DNA of 64,000 bases from Desulfobacula toluolica Tol2. Its GTDB lineage: Bacteria; Desulfobacterota; Desulfobacteria; Desulfobacterales; Desulfobacteraceae. The position numbers and the translations under genes were made by a program. Where the stretch lies: assembly GCF_000307105.1 (NCBI RefSeq), contig NC_018645.1, positions 221,001 to 285,000 on the forward strand, given 5' to 3'. Below are positions 34,247 to 43,315 of the stretch, one piece after another; within the stretch, counting starts at the first letter, position 1; every line of letters starts with the position of its first letter. Below the pieces are notes generated by a model that worked only from the letters and a program-made list of their open reading frames with translations, did no database searches and was not told the DNA's origin.

Positions 34247-34247
34247 T

Positions 34248-36521
34248 ATGAAGCAAACAGCGCCCTGTATTGACAAAATTCCAGATTGTTGCAGATTAGG
34301 GCTTTTTTCCAGTGTTATACCGCTTGTTTTATTTGGAATGCTCTGTCTGGCATGGCCCGGAGTGGTTAAGGGGGAGGTATTCCAGGTTGAGTGGGCCTGG
34401 GTTCCCAGCCTCGATCTCTACCTGCGGTTCCGCCTGGATGGACTGAGCCTGTTATTCTGTCTGATAGTTACCATGGCTGGTTTTTTTGTAAGCCTTTACG
34501 CTTCCAGTTACATGGCCGGGAAACAGCATCTCAACCGTTTTTTTGTCTATCTGCATGGATTCATGATCGCCATGCTCGGTATTGTCACGGCCGATAATCT
34601 GCTGCTGCTCTTTGTGTTCTGGGAGGCCACCACGATCCTGTCCTACCTGCTCATCGGGTTTGACCATGAAAACAATACGGCACGGGAAAATGCCCGACAG
34701 GCCATCCTGGTTACAGGAGCCGGAGGGCTTTTTCTGCTTTTCGGTATCCTGCTTTTCAAGACTGCCGGTGGGTCGATGACACTGAGTCAATGGGCGCTGT
34801 CCGGTGATGCAATTCGCAACCATGCCCTGTATCCGGCAATTTTTATCTGCATTTTGGTGGGTGCCATGACCAAATCTGCCCAGGTTCCATTTCATTTCTG
34901 GCTGCCCAATGCCATGAGCGCGCCTACGCCCATCAGTGCTTTCCTCCATGCTGCCACCATGGTCAAGGCCGGTATTTATCTGCTCATGCGGTTTCATCCC
35001 CTGCTGGGAGGGACAGCTCTTTGGATGGGAACGCTGGTCCTTTTAGGCGGCACCACAGCCGTATGGGGTGCGGTCCAGGCGCTGGGTCCCTGTGACCTCA
35101 AACGGATACTGGCCTATACCACCATGATGGCGCTAGGAATTCTGACCCTGTTCCTCGGCGGGCAGACCGTTCTTTCCCTGACCGCAGCCACAACTTTTCT
35201 CATGGTTCATGCCCTTTACAAAGCCTCCCTGTTCCTGGCGGTGGGCAGTATCGACCATCAGACCGGGACCCGGGATCTTCGCAACCTTGGCGGGTTACTC
35301 AAAGCCATGCCCCTGACAGCCATTGCCGTTGCCGCCGCCACCCTTTCCATGGCCGGATTCCCTTTGTTTTTTGGATTTATCGGAAAAGAGATCATGTACG
35401 AAGGGGCCCTGGCTGAGGAGATGTTCCCCGTATTTGCCACCACGGCGACACTGGCTGCCAATGCCCTGATGACGGCTGTGGCGGCCATCATCCTGATCGC
35501 GCCGTTTTTGGGTCGTCGTCCCCTGATGATGGACCGGATTTGTGAGGTGCCCTGGACAATGCGGCTGGGTCCGGCCATCATGGGCGGAATAGGTGTTGTG
35601 TTCGGCATCATTCCGGAATGGGTCTCTGCCAACCTGGTTCAACCGGCTGTTTTTGCATATCATCCGGCCCGGGAGGAAATCCGAATGGCTTTTTTTCATG
35701 GATTCAATCTTCCGCTGCTGCTGAGTATGATCACTCTGGCCACGGGTGGTTTGATCTATCGGCAGCGCATCCGGCTGCGCGCTCTTATTCAAACCAGCCT
35801 GGAAAAGCTGTGGATAACCACCCCTGGGATATACCAGTTTATCCTGGATCTGTTTCTCAAAAGTGCGGGCTGGTTTACCCGAACATTCCAGAACGGATCT
35901 TTGCATACCTATCTTTCCATCATATTGATGGCGCTGGCAGTTATTGTCGGATGGGCCTGGTTCATTCACATCCCTTCTGTTTTCATGATTCCTGTCATCA
36001 ATGATGCCTGGATTGCGGCCGGACTCTGCGGGTTTATTTTGCTGGCTTCGGGCGTGGTGGTGACGGCCCGTCAACGGCTGGCTGCCATTGGGGGACTGGG
36101 GGGGGTAGGCGCTGGTGTGGCCCTTATTTTTCTTATTTTCGGTGCGCCAGATATCGCATTGACCCAGCTTCTGGTGGAAACCCTGACCGTGGTGATCGTC
36201 TCCATGGTGCTGTTCCGCCTGCCACCCATTGATGCTGTTCGCAAGAGAGCCCGGGTCAGGAATCTGTTCAATGCCGTCGTTTCCTTGTGTATCGGCCTGC
36301 TGGTGACCACCGTTCTCATGGGGGTGCTGACAGTGCCTCTCGATCGCAGCCTCACCGATTTTTTTGAAGATTACAGTTATATTGCCGCCCATGGCCGGAA
36401 TATTGTCAATGTTATTCTGGTTGATTTCAGAAGCCTGGACACCCTGGGTGAAATCTGCGTGGTGGTGCTGGCGGCCTGGGCTGGTGTGGCTCTGATGCGC
36501 AGCAGGAAAAAGGAGGAATAA
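34248..36521 (+). CDS. mrpA: Mrp Na+/H+ antiporter subunit A
   Basis: 757 residues, highly hydrophobic, of the Complex I NuoL/MrpA family, with the proton_antipo_M core (FVFWEATTILSYLLIGF, KSAQVPFHFWLPNAMSAPTPISAFLHAATMVKAG). The C-terminal part contains the MbhD-like segment (FLIFGAPDIALTQLLVETLTVV) and an MbhE-like end. It forms the large membrane-bound proton/sodium pathway with MrpD. It is followed without a gap by mrpB. Length agrees with group 1 MrpA proteins. The ATG is one base after the usp stop. Confidence 0.93.
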   Translation: MKQTAPCIDKIPDCCRLGLFSSVIPLVLFGMLCLAWPGVVKGEVFQVEWAWVPSLDLYLRFRLDGLSLLFCLIVTMAGFFVSLYASSYMAGKQHLNRFFVYLHGFMIAMLGIVTADNLLLLFVFWEATTILSYLLIGFDHENNTARENARQAILVTGAGGLFLLFGILLFKTAGGSMTLSQWALSGDAIRNHALYPAIFICILVGAMTKSAQVPFHFWLPNAMSAPTPISAFLHAATMVKAGIYLLMRFHPLLGGTALWMGTLVLLGGTTAVWGAVQALGPCDLKRILAYTTMMALGILTLFLGGQTVLSLTAATTFLMVHALYKASLFLAVGSIDHQTGTRDLRNLGGLLKAMPLTAIAVAAATLSMAGFPLFFGFIGKEIMYEGALAEEMFPVFATTATLAANALMTAVAAIILIAPFLGRRPLMMDRICEVPWTMRLGPAIMGGIGVVFGIIPEWVSANLVQPAVFAYHPAREEIRMAFFHGFNLPLLLSMITLATGGLIYRQRIRLRALIQTSLEKLWITTPGIYQFILDLFLKSAGWFTRTFQNGSLHTYLSIILMALAVIVGWAWFIHIPSVFMIPVINDAWIAAGLCGFILLASGVVVTARQRLAAIGGLGGVGAGVALIFLIFGAPDIALTQLLVETLTVVIVSMVLFRLPPIDAVRKRARVRNLFNAVVSLCIGLLVTTVLMGVLTVPLDRSLTDFFEDYSYIAAHGRNIVNVILVDFRSLDTLGEICVVVLAAWAGVALMRSRKKEE

Positions 36522-36920
36522 ATGGAATCAGTAATTCTGAAAACCGCGACAAGGCTTATGGTCGGGCTGATGCTGGTTTTTGCCGTATATCTGCTGTTAC
36601 GGGGGCACCATGAACCCGGCGGCGGGTTTTCCGCAGCCCTGGTAACCGGTACCGCCTTTGCCTTGTTTGGCATAACTGAAGGACCAAAACGTCTTCGCCA
36701 GGCGATCCGTATACGGCCTGAAATTATTTCCGCCACAGGCCTGGCCCTGGGTGCAGGTTCGGGACTGCCGGCCCTTGTTATGGGAAAACCGTATCTGACC
36801 GGTGCCTGGTGGTCGTTTAACTCCCTGGTACTGGGTACGCCGCTGATATTTGATATCGGTGTTTTCCTGGCGGTTCTGGGAGCTATTCTGGCTGTGCTGC
36901 TGACCCTGGAGGAAAATTAA
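36522..36920 (+). CDS. mrpB: Mrp antiporter subunit B
   Basis: 132 residues with four predicted membrane segments. The MnhB motif HHEPGGGFSAALVTGTAFALF (about 28-48) is characteristic. It begins directly after the mrpA stop. As part of the Mrp complex it contributes to sodium/proton exchange, which keeps the cytoplasm pH- and sodium-balanced and may feed on or build the sodium gradient. Confidence 0.93.
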   Translation: MESVILKTATRLMVGLMLVFAVYLLLRGHHEPGGGFSAALVTGTAFALFGITEGPKRLRQAIRIRPEIISATGLALGAGSGLPALVMGKPYLTGAWWSFNSLVLGTPLIFDIGVFLAVLGAILAVLLTLEEN

Positions 36921-36921
36921 G

Positions 36922-37323
36922 ATGGAAGCACTCATGGCCCTGGTTGTTGGACTGATGATTGCTGCGGCACTTTATCTGATGCTTTCGGGTGTGCTGGTCA
37001 GGTTTGTTTTCGGGTTCACCCTCATGGGGAATGCCATTAATCTGCTGATTTTTACGGCTGGCCGGCTGACCAATTCAAATCCAGCTTTGATTCATCCGGG
37101 ACAGACCATTCTGACCTCCCCAGCCGCCAATGCACTGCCCCAGGCCCTGATCCTTACGGCCATAGTGATTGGGTTTGCAATGACCACGTTCTTTTTGATT
37201 CTCCTGGTCCGGACCTTTGATCAGGTACAGACCCTGGACGCGGATCAGCCGCCACTTTGCTGTGAATTGCCTGATACCGGCCTGGGGGACAGGAAAACCA
37301 ATCTACCGGGAAAAAAAGGATGA
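36922..37323 (+). CDS. mrpC: Mrp antiporter subunit C
   Basis: 133 residues, NuoK-like with three membrane segments (LMLSGVLVRFVFGFTLMGNAINLLIF is the family core). The DPLPQALILTAIVIGFA-type segment appears as NALPQALILTAIVIGFA. It overlaps mrpD by four bases. Confidence 0.93.
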   Translation: MEALMALVVGLMIAAALYLMLSGVLVRFVFGFTLMGNAINLLIFTAGRLTNSNPALIHPGQTILTSPAANALPQALILTAIVIGFAMTTFFLILLVRTFDQVQTLDADQPPLCCELPDTGLGDRKTNLPGKKG

Positions 37324-38816
37324 TCAAAATGCAGCTCATTTTTCCTGTTCTTGTGCCCATGATTGCCGCCATTGCAATGGTTCTTTTCCGGATGGATGAA
37401 AAAAAGGCCAATACTGCTGCTGTTATTGGTGCCTTGATCCATGTTTTTGCAAGCGTTCTGCTCATGGTGACCATTTTCGATGTGAAGGCCATGGCCTTGT
37501 GGGTGGGCAACTGGCCGGCCCCGGCCGGAATCTGCCTGGTGGCGGATTATCTGAGTGCGGTCATGGTACTGATCACCAGTGTGATCCATACGGCAGTGAT
37601 TATCTATGCGCGCAAGGACATCGGCAGCAGCCAGATAAAAGCCGGCTTCTATCCGTTCATGCAGCTTCTGACCGCTGCTGTCTGCGGTGCCTTTCTTACC
37701 GGCGACCTGTTCAACCTCTATGTCTGGTTTGAGGTGATGCTCATGGCATCCTTCGGCATAATGATCATGGGGCATTCCTCCGGCCGAATGGCCGGTGCGG
37801 TTAAATACGTGACCATGAACCTTTTGTCCACCATGTTTTTGATCACGGCCATCGGATTGATTTATGGCCTCACCGGAACCCTGAACATGGCAGATCTTTC
37901 TGAAAAAATGGCCCTGGTGGAAAATGCGGCCCTGGTGAACAGTGTGGCCCTGCTGCTGATTACAGCGTTAGGTATTAAATCGGCCCTGTTTCCGCTGTTC
38001 TTCTGGTTGCCGGCATCTTACCACATCCTGCCGGTCTCGGTCTCTGCCTTTTTTGCCGGCATGCTGACAAAAGTAGGGGTATACGCACTGATCCGTATGT
38101 TTACCCTGGTGTTTGTCGGCGACACGGTCATAACCCATACCACGCTGATGGTCCTGGCGGTACTCACAATGGTGTCCGGGGTTGTTGCAGCCGCTTCACA
38201 GACGGAAATCAGACGCATCCTCTCATTTCACATCATCAGTCAGGTGGGATACATGGTCCTGGGGCTTTCACTGTTCACCCCCCTTGCCCTGGCCGGCACC
38301 CTGATTTATCTGGTTCATCATATCATTGTCAAAACCAATCTGTTCCTGGTGAGCGGTCTTATCCGAAAAGCAGCCGGGTCATTTGACCTGAACCATATCG
38401 GCAGCCTTTATAAAACCCGCGGCCTGCTTTCGGTCGGGTTTTTCATCCCGGCTTTTTCCCTGGCCGGGTTTCCGCCTTTATCCGGTTTCTGGGCCAAGCT
38501 TTTGATCGTTTATGCCTGCTTGGAAAGCCGGCATTATATCCTTGGCGCAGTGGCCGCAGTCGTTGGACTGATGACACTATTTTCCATGACTAAAATCTGG
38601 TCAGAAGCTTTCTGGAAACCTTTACCCGGGGATCAGGCCACCCCCTTCGAACTCAAGCCCCTTTCTGCCTGGATGATGTCACCGGTTCTGGGTCTTGCCC
38701 TGATCACCATACTGACCGGGCTGTTCATGGAACCTGTTTACCGTTTTGCCGTGGTGGTGGGTGAGCAGCTGATGAACCCGATGCCGTATATCCAGGCTGT
38801 TAAAGGAGGTGGCTGA
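37320..38816 (+). CDS. mrpD: Mrp antiporter subunit D
   Basis: 498 residues of the NuoM/N-type antiporter family. The segments DLFNLYVWFEVMLMASFGIM and KSALFPLFFWLPASYHILPVSVSAFFAGMLTKVGVYALIR carry the conserved Glu and Lys residues that relay protons. It overlaps mrpC (ATGA) and shares its last base with the mrpE start (TGATG). It is the second large channel subunit next to MrpA. Confidence 0.94.
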   Translation: MIKMQLIFPVLVPMIAAIAMVLFRMDEKKANTAAVIGALIHVFASVLLMVTIFDVKAMALWVGNWPAPAGICLVADYLSAVMVLITSVIHTAVIIYARKDIGSSQIKAGFYPFMQLLTAAVCGAFLTGDLFNLYVWFEVMLMASFGIMIMGHSSGRMAGAVKYVTMNLLSTMFLITAIGLIYGLTGTLNMADLSEKMALVENAALVNSVALLLITALGIKSALFPLFFWLPASYHILPVSVSAFFAGMLTKVGVYALIRMFTLVFVGDTVITHTTLMVLAVLTMVSGVVAAASQTEIRRILSFHIISQVGYMVLGLSLFTPLALAGTLIYLVHHIIVKTNLFLVSGLIRKAAGSFDLNHIGSLYKTRGLLSVGFFIPAFSLAGFPPLSGFWAKLLIVYACLESRHYILGAVAAVVGLMTLFSMTKIWSEAFWKPLPGDQATPFELKPLSAWMMSPVLGLALITILTGLFMEPVYRFAVVVGEQLMNPMPYIQAVKGGG

Positions 38817-39292
38817 TGCCCCTTTTTATATTAAATATTTCATTTGCCGCGGTATTCACTCTTCTTACGGGCAGCGGCAGGATTGGTATCTTTTTGTTCG
38901 GATTTGTTCTCGGTTATGGAATTTTATGGCTGTCCAGTCCCCTTTACAAGGATACGCGGTATTTCAAAAAACTGCCCAAAACCCTTAATCTGATCACCTA
39001 TTTTCTCAAAGAACTTTTTGTATCCAATCTCAGGGTACTCTGGGATGTGATCACGCCCGGCCATATAAGCCGTCCGGGCATTATCGGAGTCCCACTGGAT
39101 GCCGAGACAGACTTGGAAATTTTTCTGGTTGCCAACCTGATATCCCTGACACCCGGCTCCCTGAGTGTGGACCTGTCTGAAGACAAAAAAACCTTGTTTG
39201 TTCATATCATGTTTCTAGAAAATGCAACTGCTGCCCGGACCGATATCAAAAACGGTCTGGAAAAAAGAGTCCTGGAGGTGATGAGATCATGA
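38816..39292 (+). CDS. mrpE: Mrp antiporter subunit E
   Basis: 158 residues. An N-terminal pair of membrane segments is followed by the MnhE soluble domain (LWDVITPGHISRPGIIGVPLDAETDLEIFLVANLISLTPGSLSVDLSEDKKTLFVHIMFL). It overlaps both neighbours by one to four bases. Confidence 0.92.
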   Translation: MPLFILNISFAAVFTLLTGSGRIGIFLFGFVLGYGILWLSSPLYKDTRYFKKLPKTLNLITYFLKELFVSNLRVLWDVITPGHISRPGIIGVPLDAETDLEIFLVANLISLTPGSLSVDLSEDKKTLFVHIMFLENATAARTDIKNGLEKRVLEVMRS

Positions 39293-39630
39293 TGACCGGC
39301 AATCTATTTCTGACCGGTGCCTGCCAGGCCGCCATGGCTATGCTCCTGGCCGCATTGACCATGCTGCTCTGGCGACTGGCAAAAGGACCTGTTGCTGCAG
39401 ACAGGGTGATTGCCATGGATCTTATGTCGGTACTGGTGGTGGCTTTTCTGGTGATTCTTTCAATCTATACCGGAGAAACCACCTACCTGGATGTTGCCAT
39501 TGCCTATGCCTGTATTGCCTTTCTGGGCACCATTGCACTGGCGCGGTTTATTCACAGGCGCGGTCGAAAGAATGATTTGCGGCTGCCGCCGTCCACACCA
39601 GGTTCCCCCAAAGGAGGTCCAGATGATTGA
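39289..39630 (+). CDS. mrpF: Mrp antiporter subunit F
   Basis: 113 residues with three membrane segments. The MnhF pattern RLAKGPVAADRVIAMDLMSVLVVAF and YLDVAIAYACIAFLGTIALARF is clear. The stop overlaps the mrpG start by eight bases. Confidence 0.92.
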   Translation: MMTGNLFLTGACQAAMAMLLAALTMLLWRLAKGPVAADRVIAMDLMSVLVVAFLVILSIYTGETTYLDVAIAYACIAFLGTIALARFIHRRGRKNDLRLPPSTPGSPKGGPDD

Positions 39631-39943
39631 ATATCTGATTGGTATTCTGCTGATTATCGGCAGCTTTTTCTGTCTGGTGGCAGCGCTGGGGGTGATCCGC
39701 CTGCCGGATCCATTGACGCGCATGCACGCTGCCACCAAGGCCGGCTCACTCGGCGCAGGCCTTTTGGTGAGTGCGCATGCTCTTTTTTATCAGGAACTGG
39801 GAATTTCCCTCCGGGCCTTGAGCATCATTGCACTTTTGCTGTTCACGGCCCCGGTGGCGGCGCATATTATCGCCCGCACCTCTTACCGGAGCGGGGAGGC
39901 AATTTCAGACCGCACCTGGATTGATGAACTAAAGGGGGAATAA
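39623..39943 (+). CDS. mrpG: Mrp antiporter subunit G
   Basis: 106 residues from the ATG at 39623, which follows AAAGGAGG inside the end of mrpF. The MnhG core (LGVIRLPDPLTRMHAATKAGSLGAGLL; LLLFTAPVAAHIIARTSYRSG) is complete. It is the last gene of the operon. All seven subunits are present, so the antiporter should be complete. Confidence 0.93.
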   Translation: MIEYLIGILLIIGSFFCLVAALGVIRLPDPLTRMHAATKAGSLGAGLLVSAHALFYQELGISLRALSIIALLLFTAPVAAHIIARTSYRSGEAISDRTWIDELKGE

Positions 39944-40113
39944 CAGCTTTATTTACCATGACTCAAATACTCAACTTTCGGAGGAGTAAATTTGCACCTC
40001 CAACAACTCCTCAGAATCACTTGAAAAACCGAAATATTTGAGAGCTTGACCCGTTACCTGATCAAACATCTTCTGTACCATACGCTCGGTAAAATCTAAT
40101 AGTCGCTGAATAT

Positions 40114-41262
40114 TTACAAGCGGTTAAGGTAAAAACCGAACCGTTCTTTTTCCAGGTCCGGGTCAATTCCCAGTTCAGATGCATTACATAAGTGGCTGCC
40201 GAATTTTGAACGGGGATTGTCCCACAGCCAGACCTGCATCCGTTTTTGGACCGTTCGGCTGAAGGGTATATCAAAGTGTTCGTATATTTTTTTCATGGAT
40301 ACTATCGGATACTGGCTCAGATCTGTGTGAAACACATCAAAAACCTGTTCCTCCCTCAATTTTTTTCGAACCTCTAAGGCCCGCTCGAGCCCCTTGACCC
40401 AAAGAGCAGGATACCAGTTCGCTATGGCCGGGATATTCACCTGACCAGTGGTGAGTTGCGTCCAACGGGAAACCAGGCTGACACCGGACACCATGGCTTC
40501 AAATGGATCCCGGTGTGTAAATATGATTCTGGCGTCGGGATAGGTCTTTAAAAGGGACTCCAGGCCGAACAGGTGAATGGGAGCCTTGAGTACCCAGTAC
40601 TCATTGGGTAGTTTCCACTGGAAAACCTGGAGCAGGCGTTTGTGCCATTCATAGGCCTTGGTCATGTCGCAGTCCCCCAACCAATTGCCGTGACTGAACA
40701 GGCTGGACCCGGCACTCCAGCCCGCATGAATAAATTCATGGGCCATGAGGTTCTGGCATTCTGCGGTGCCAAGGGCCATGAAATTAATTCCGTTGATTCC
40801 CCGCAGCTCAGGTGCCATTGAGAACAACCCTTCCATGGCATCGTAACTTGATTGTATCCTTGGATCAGGCATGTGGGGTAACAAAGGGGGCGGCGGGCAG
40901 ACAGCACCTGCGGATTCAAAATTTCTCAGGAACCGGGACAATGGATCCAAAGCCATCAGGGTCTGGGTAATGGTGGTGCCGGTCCTGGGCAGTCCCACGA
41001 TAATAATGGGGGCCTTAATTTCTTCACCCTTAATTTCAGGATGATCTTTTATCAACTGGGTAACCTGCAGCCGGTTGACAAGGATCTGAGTGATCATCTG
41101 CTGAAAATACCCGGCAGTGCCTTCAGCCAGGTCCAGGTCATTGTTCAGGGAATTGATCAGCACTTCCAGGCCCTGTTTAAAGGTATCTCCACCGAAATCC
41201 TCCAGGCCGGATGTCTTAACAGCATTCTCTATAAACGGCTGTGATACAAGCTTAATTCCCAT
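40114..41262 (-). CDS. Sulfotransferase family protein
   Basis: 382 residues. The 5'-phosphosulfate-binding loop of PAPS enzymes is seen in PIIIVGLPRTGTT (about 85-97), and the 3'-phosphate-binding region in RIIFTHRDPFEAMVSGVSL. The start at 41262 has AGGAG nine bases upstream; longer frames begin inside the regulator gene. It overlaps the TetR gene by 11 bases and is co-transcribed with it. It would transfer a sulfuryl group to an unknown small molecule. Confidence 0.85.
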   Translation of the reverse strand: MGIKLVSQPFIENAVKTSGLEDFGGDTFKQGLEVLINSLNNDLDLAEGTAGYFQQMITQILVNRLQVTQLIKDHPEIKGEEIKAPIIIVGLPRTGTTITQTLMALDPLSRFLRNFESAGAVCPPPPLLPHMPDPRIQSSYDAMEGLFSMAPELRGINGINFMALGTAECQNLMAHEFIHAGWSAGSSLFSHGNWLGDCDMTKAYEWHKRLLQVFQWKLPNEYWVLKAPIHLFGLESLLKTYPDARIIFTHRDPFEAMVSGVSLVSRWTQLTTGQVNIPAIANWYPALWVKGLERALEVRKKLREEQVFDVFHTDLSQYPIVSMKKIYEHFDIPFSRTVQKRMQVWLWDNPRSKFGSHLCNASELGIDPDLEKERFGFYLNRL

Positions 41263-41911
41263 GGGTGTTCTCCTTTTTTTTGAAAATGTTGTTTCGTACC
41301 GCCTCAATACCTCCCAAAGAAAATTCATATACATGGGCGGCCCATTGTTCATATCTCTCATCCGCAGAATAATCTGGAAACAGCCGTGAAAAAACCGGCC
41401 ATGCAAAACTGTAGTAAAGCAGTTGTCCGGCCACAGATACCAGGCAGTCCCGGGCCATGTCATCTGTCGCATCCTCTCCTAAAAGATCCCGGAACATCTT
41501 TATATGCCGCTTGATCCGGGGCCGATTATAGGTATCCACCAGCTCTTTGATGAACGGGGAGGGCCGGGTCATCTCGGAGATAAAAATGGATGTGATGTCC
41601 GAGGCAAAAGCATTGTTCTTATAGAGCATGGCGCAGAAATTTGAAATCATTGACCTGAGCTGCTCCCGGGGTGTTTTTCGATCCCAGTCCTCCTGGTCAA
41701 ACCGATCATAAGCGGAAAAAATGGCATCCAGAATTTCACGGTACAGTTTTTCCTTGGATCCGAAATAATAATTAACAGCATTAATGTTGGCTGCCCCTGC
41801 TTTTTTACAGATTTCCCTGACAGTTGCGTCCCGATATCCCTTTTTAGCGAATACTTTGATGCCTGCTTCAAATAATTCTTTTTGAGTATTTTTTGATTTA
41901 CTTTTCGGCAT
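41252..41911 (-). CDS. TetR family regulator
   Basis: 219 residues. The N-terminal HTH (FAKKGYRDATVREICKKAGAANINAVNYYFGSKEKLYREIL, about 21-61) is typical of the CecR/DUF1956 branch. Two palindromes in front of the gene are probable operators. It sits first in an operon with the sulfotransferase, so autoregulation of both is likely. Confidence 0.9.
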   Translation of the reverse strand: MPKSKSKNTQKELFEAGIKVFAKKGYRDATVREICKKAGAANINAVNYYFGSKEKLYREILDAIFSAYDRFDQEDWDRKTPREQLRSMISNFCAMLYKNNAFASDITSIFISEMTRPSPFIKELVDTYNRPRIKRHIKMFRDLLGEDATDDMARDCLVSVAGQLLYYSFAWPVFSRLFPDYSADERYEQWAAHVYEFSLGGIEAVRNNIFKKKENTHGN

Positions 41912-41937
41912 ATCTGATCCTTTTAAACAAATTTATT

Positions 41938-41981
41938 AATACATATGTATTGATAAATTTGTTTAATACGATTGTATTAAA
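41938..41981. promoter_or_regulatory. Two palindromes in front of the TetR gene
   Basis: AATACATATGTATT (41938-41951) is a perfect palindrome. TTTAATAC and GTATTAAA (41962-41981) form an inverted repeat with a four-base spacer. Both share the core AATAC/GTATT, as expected for two operator copies of the regulator. Confidence 0.6.
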
Positions 41982-42103
41982 TTGTCAAGCCGCAAATCAA
42001 TTTTATGAATATGTAAAAAGTAAAATATCTTGAAAGGTTAGTCTCCGGTATGAATATTCCCTTTGTCGGGGGGTGGTGGTGGTGGTCATTTAATCCTTCT
42101 TTT

Positions 42104-42128
42104 TTGGATTAATTGGCGTTAATCCAAG
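42104..42128. repeat. Hairpin in the spacer before the pseudouridine synthase
   Basis: TTGGATTAA and TTAATCCAA pair over nine bases around the loop TTGGCG. A T-run lies on its left. It may be a bidirectional terminator between convergent-looking units, but no gene points to it from the left. Confidence 0.3.
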
Positions 42129-42206
42129 GAATATCTGACCACCCTTAAGTTTGACAAGGTGTCAACTCAAGTTCATCTTCGGGCAGTTTAATGAAGATAG
42201 ATAAAT

Positions 42207-42935
42207 TCAGTATCGTGGCTGTTTGTTAGCCCCGATTTTGCCCTGGGGCTTAAAATAGTTTGTAAAAAATTCAGGTATTTTAGTTTCAAACTTCATTTCT
42301 TGATTGTTAAAGGGGTGTTTAAATTTGATCGAAAAAGCATGTAATGCCAAACGCCCCCTCTCATTTTCACCATACTTTAAATCACCGACAATGGGATGCC
42401 CAAGTTCGGATAAGTGAACACGGATTTGATTTTTTTTGCCCGTTAAAAGATCAATTTCCAATATACTATAGTTTTTAGACTCATTTTTTACCTTATATTT
42501 AGTCTTGGCAAACTTTCCTTCTTCTGGGTTTTCGACAGATCGCATCATATAATCGTCTCCTTCAGCAAGATAAGATTCAATGATTCCATTCTTTTTTGCT
42601 AAATTACCATGGACGATAGCCAGGTATTTTTTTTCTACATTGTCCCACTGGTTTGCAAATTTCTCACGAATTTTGAAGCTTTTAGCAAAGACCAACACTC
42701 CAGATGTCTCACGATCCAAACGATGTACAACAAACAGGTTGACTTTTGCCCTTGGATTGCCTTTTCTAACGTAATTTATAAGCAATTGATGTGCTGTCTT
42801 TTCTTTTTCGTACTTTGCTTTAACGCTCAAAAGACCTGAACTCTTATCAATGACAATGATGTCCTGATCCTCATACAGGATACTGATGCCGGCAGGCACA
42901 TATCTATATCTTATTTTTATTTTTGATTTAATCAC
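42207..42935 (-). CDS. RluA-family pseudouridine synthase
   Basis: 242 residues. The catalytic-Asp motif HRLDRETSGVLVFAKS (about 72-87) and the closing GKKNQIRVHLSELGHPIVGDLKYG (about 166-189) are both standard. There is no S4 domain. It isomerises uridine in 23S rRNA or tRNA; the exact site is not predictable. It stands alone on the minus strand. Confidence 0.9.
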   Translation of the reverse strand: MIKSKIKIRYRYVPAGISILYEDQDIIVIDKSSGLLSVKAKYEKEKTAHQLLINYVRKGNPRAKVNLFVVHRLDRETSGVLVFAKSFKIREKFANQWDNVEKKYLAIVHGNLAKKNGIIESYLAEGDDYMMRSVENPEEGKFAKTKYKVKNESKNYSILEIDLLTGKKNQIRVHLSELGHPIVGDLKYGENERGRLALHAFSIKFKHPFNNQEMKFETKIPEFFTNYFKPQGKIGANKQPRY

Positions 42936-43315
42936 AAGGTTTTCCTAATAAATTTTTGCTTAAAATATCTCGAGAATGTCAATTTTGATCAATTAACACA
43001 CTTAAAAGGTCTGACTTTATGTGATATATACATTAGGCTCATCTTAAAAGTCAAACTTATGCTTGATGTCAGTGTGTCAAACAGCATATTTTATTGAATC
43101 CCAATCAGTGTCCATTGTGACGATGAAAAGGGAAAAAACAGGATGCTGATTTGGCGAAATTGTTTAAGGCAGGGCTGTTAATGGGGTCAGGCTTGCGTTT
43201 TTGAGTTTTTTTGATGGTTTGAATATCTTTGATAAAAATTACAATAAAACAAGCCTGACTTTGTCTGCTAAAGCTTAAGTCCAAAAATTGAATTTAAGAA
43301 GAGTCGCAGTTTTAT
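42936..43315. other. Non-coding stretch with an inverted repeat
   Basis: About 380 bases without a gene. It contains GTCAGGCTTG (about 43192-43201) and CAAGCCTGAC (about 43250-43259), an inverted pair about 48 bases apart, in the style of REP-like repeats. Confidence 0.5.

Noticed and set aside
35295-36392. A 365-codon open frame on the minus strand opposite mrpA
   Set aside because: It lies wholly antisense to a clear mrpA gene and its translation is low-complexity (His-, Gln-, Arg-rich). It is a by-product of codon bias.
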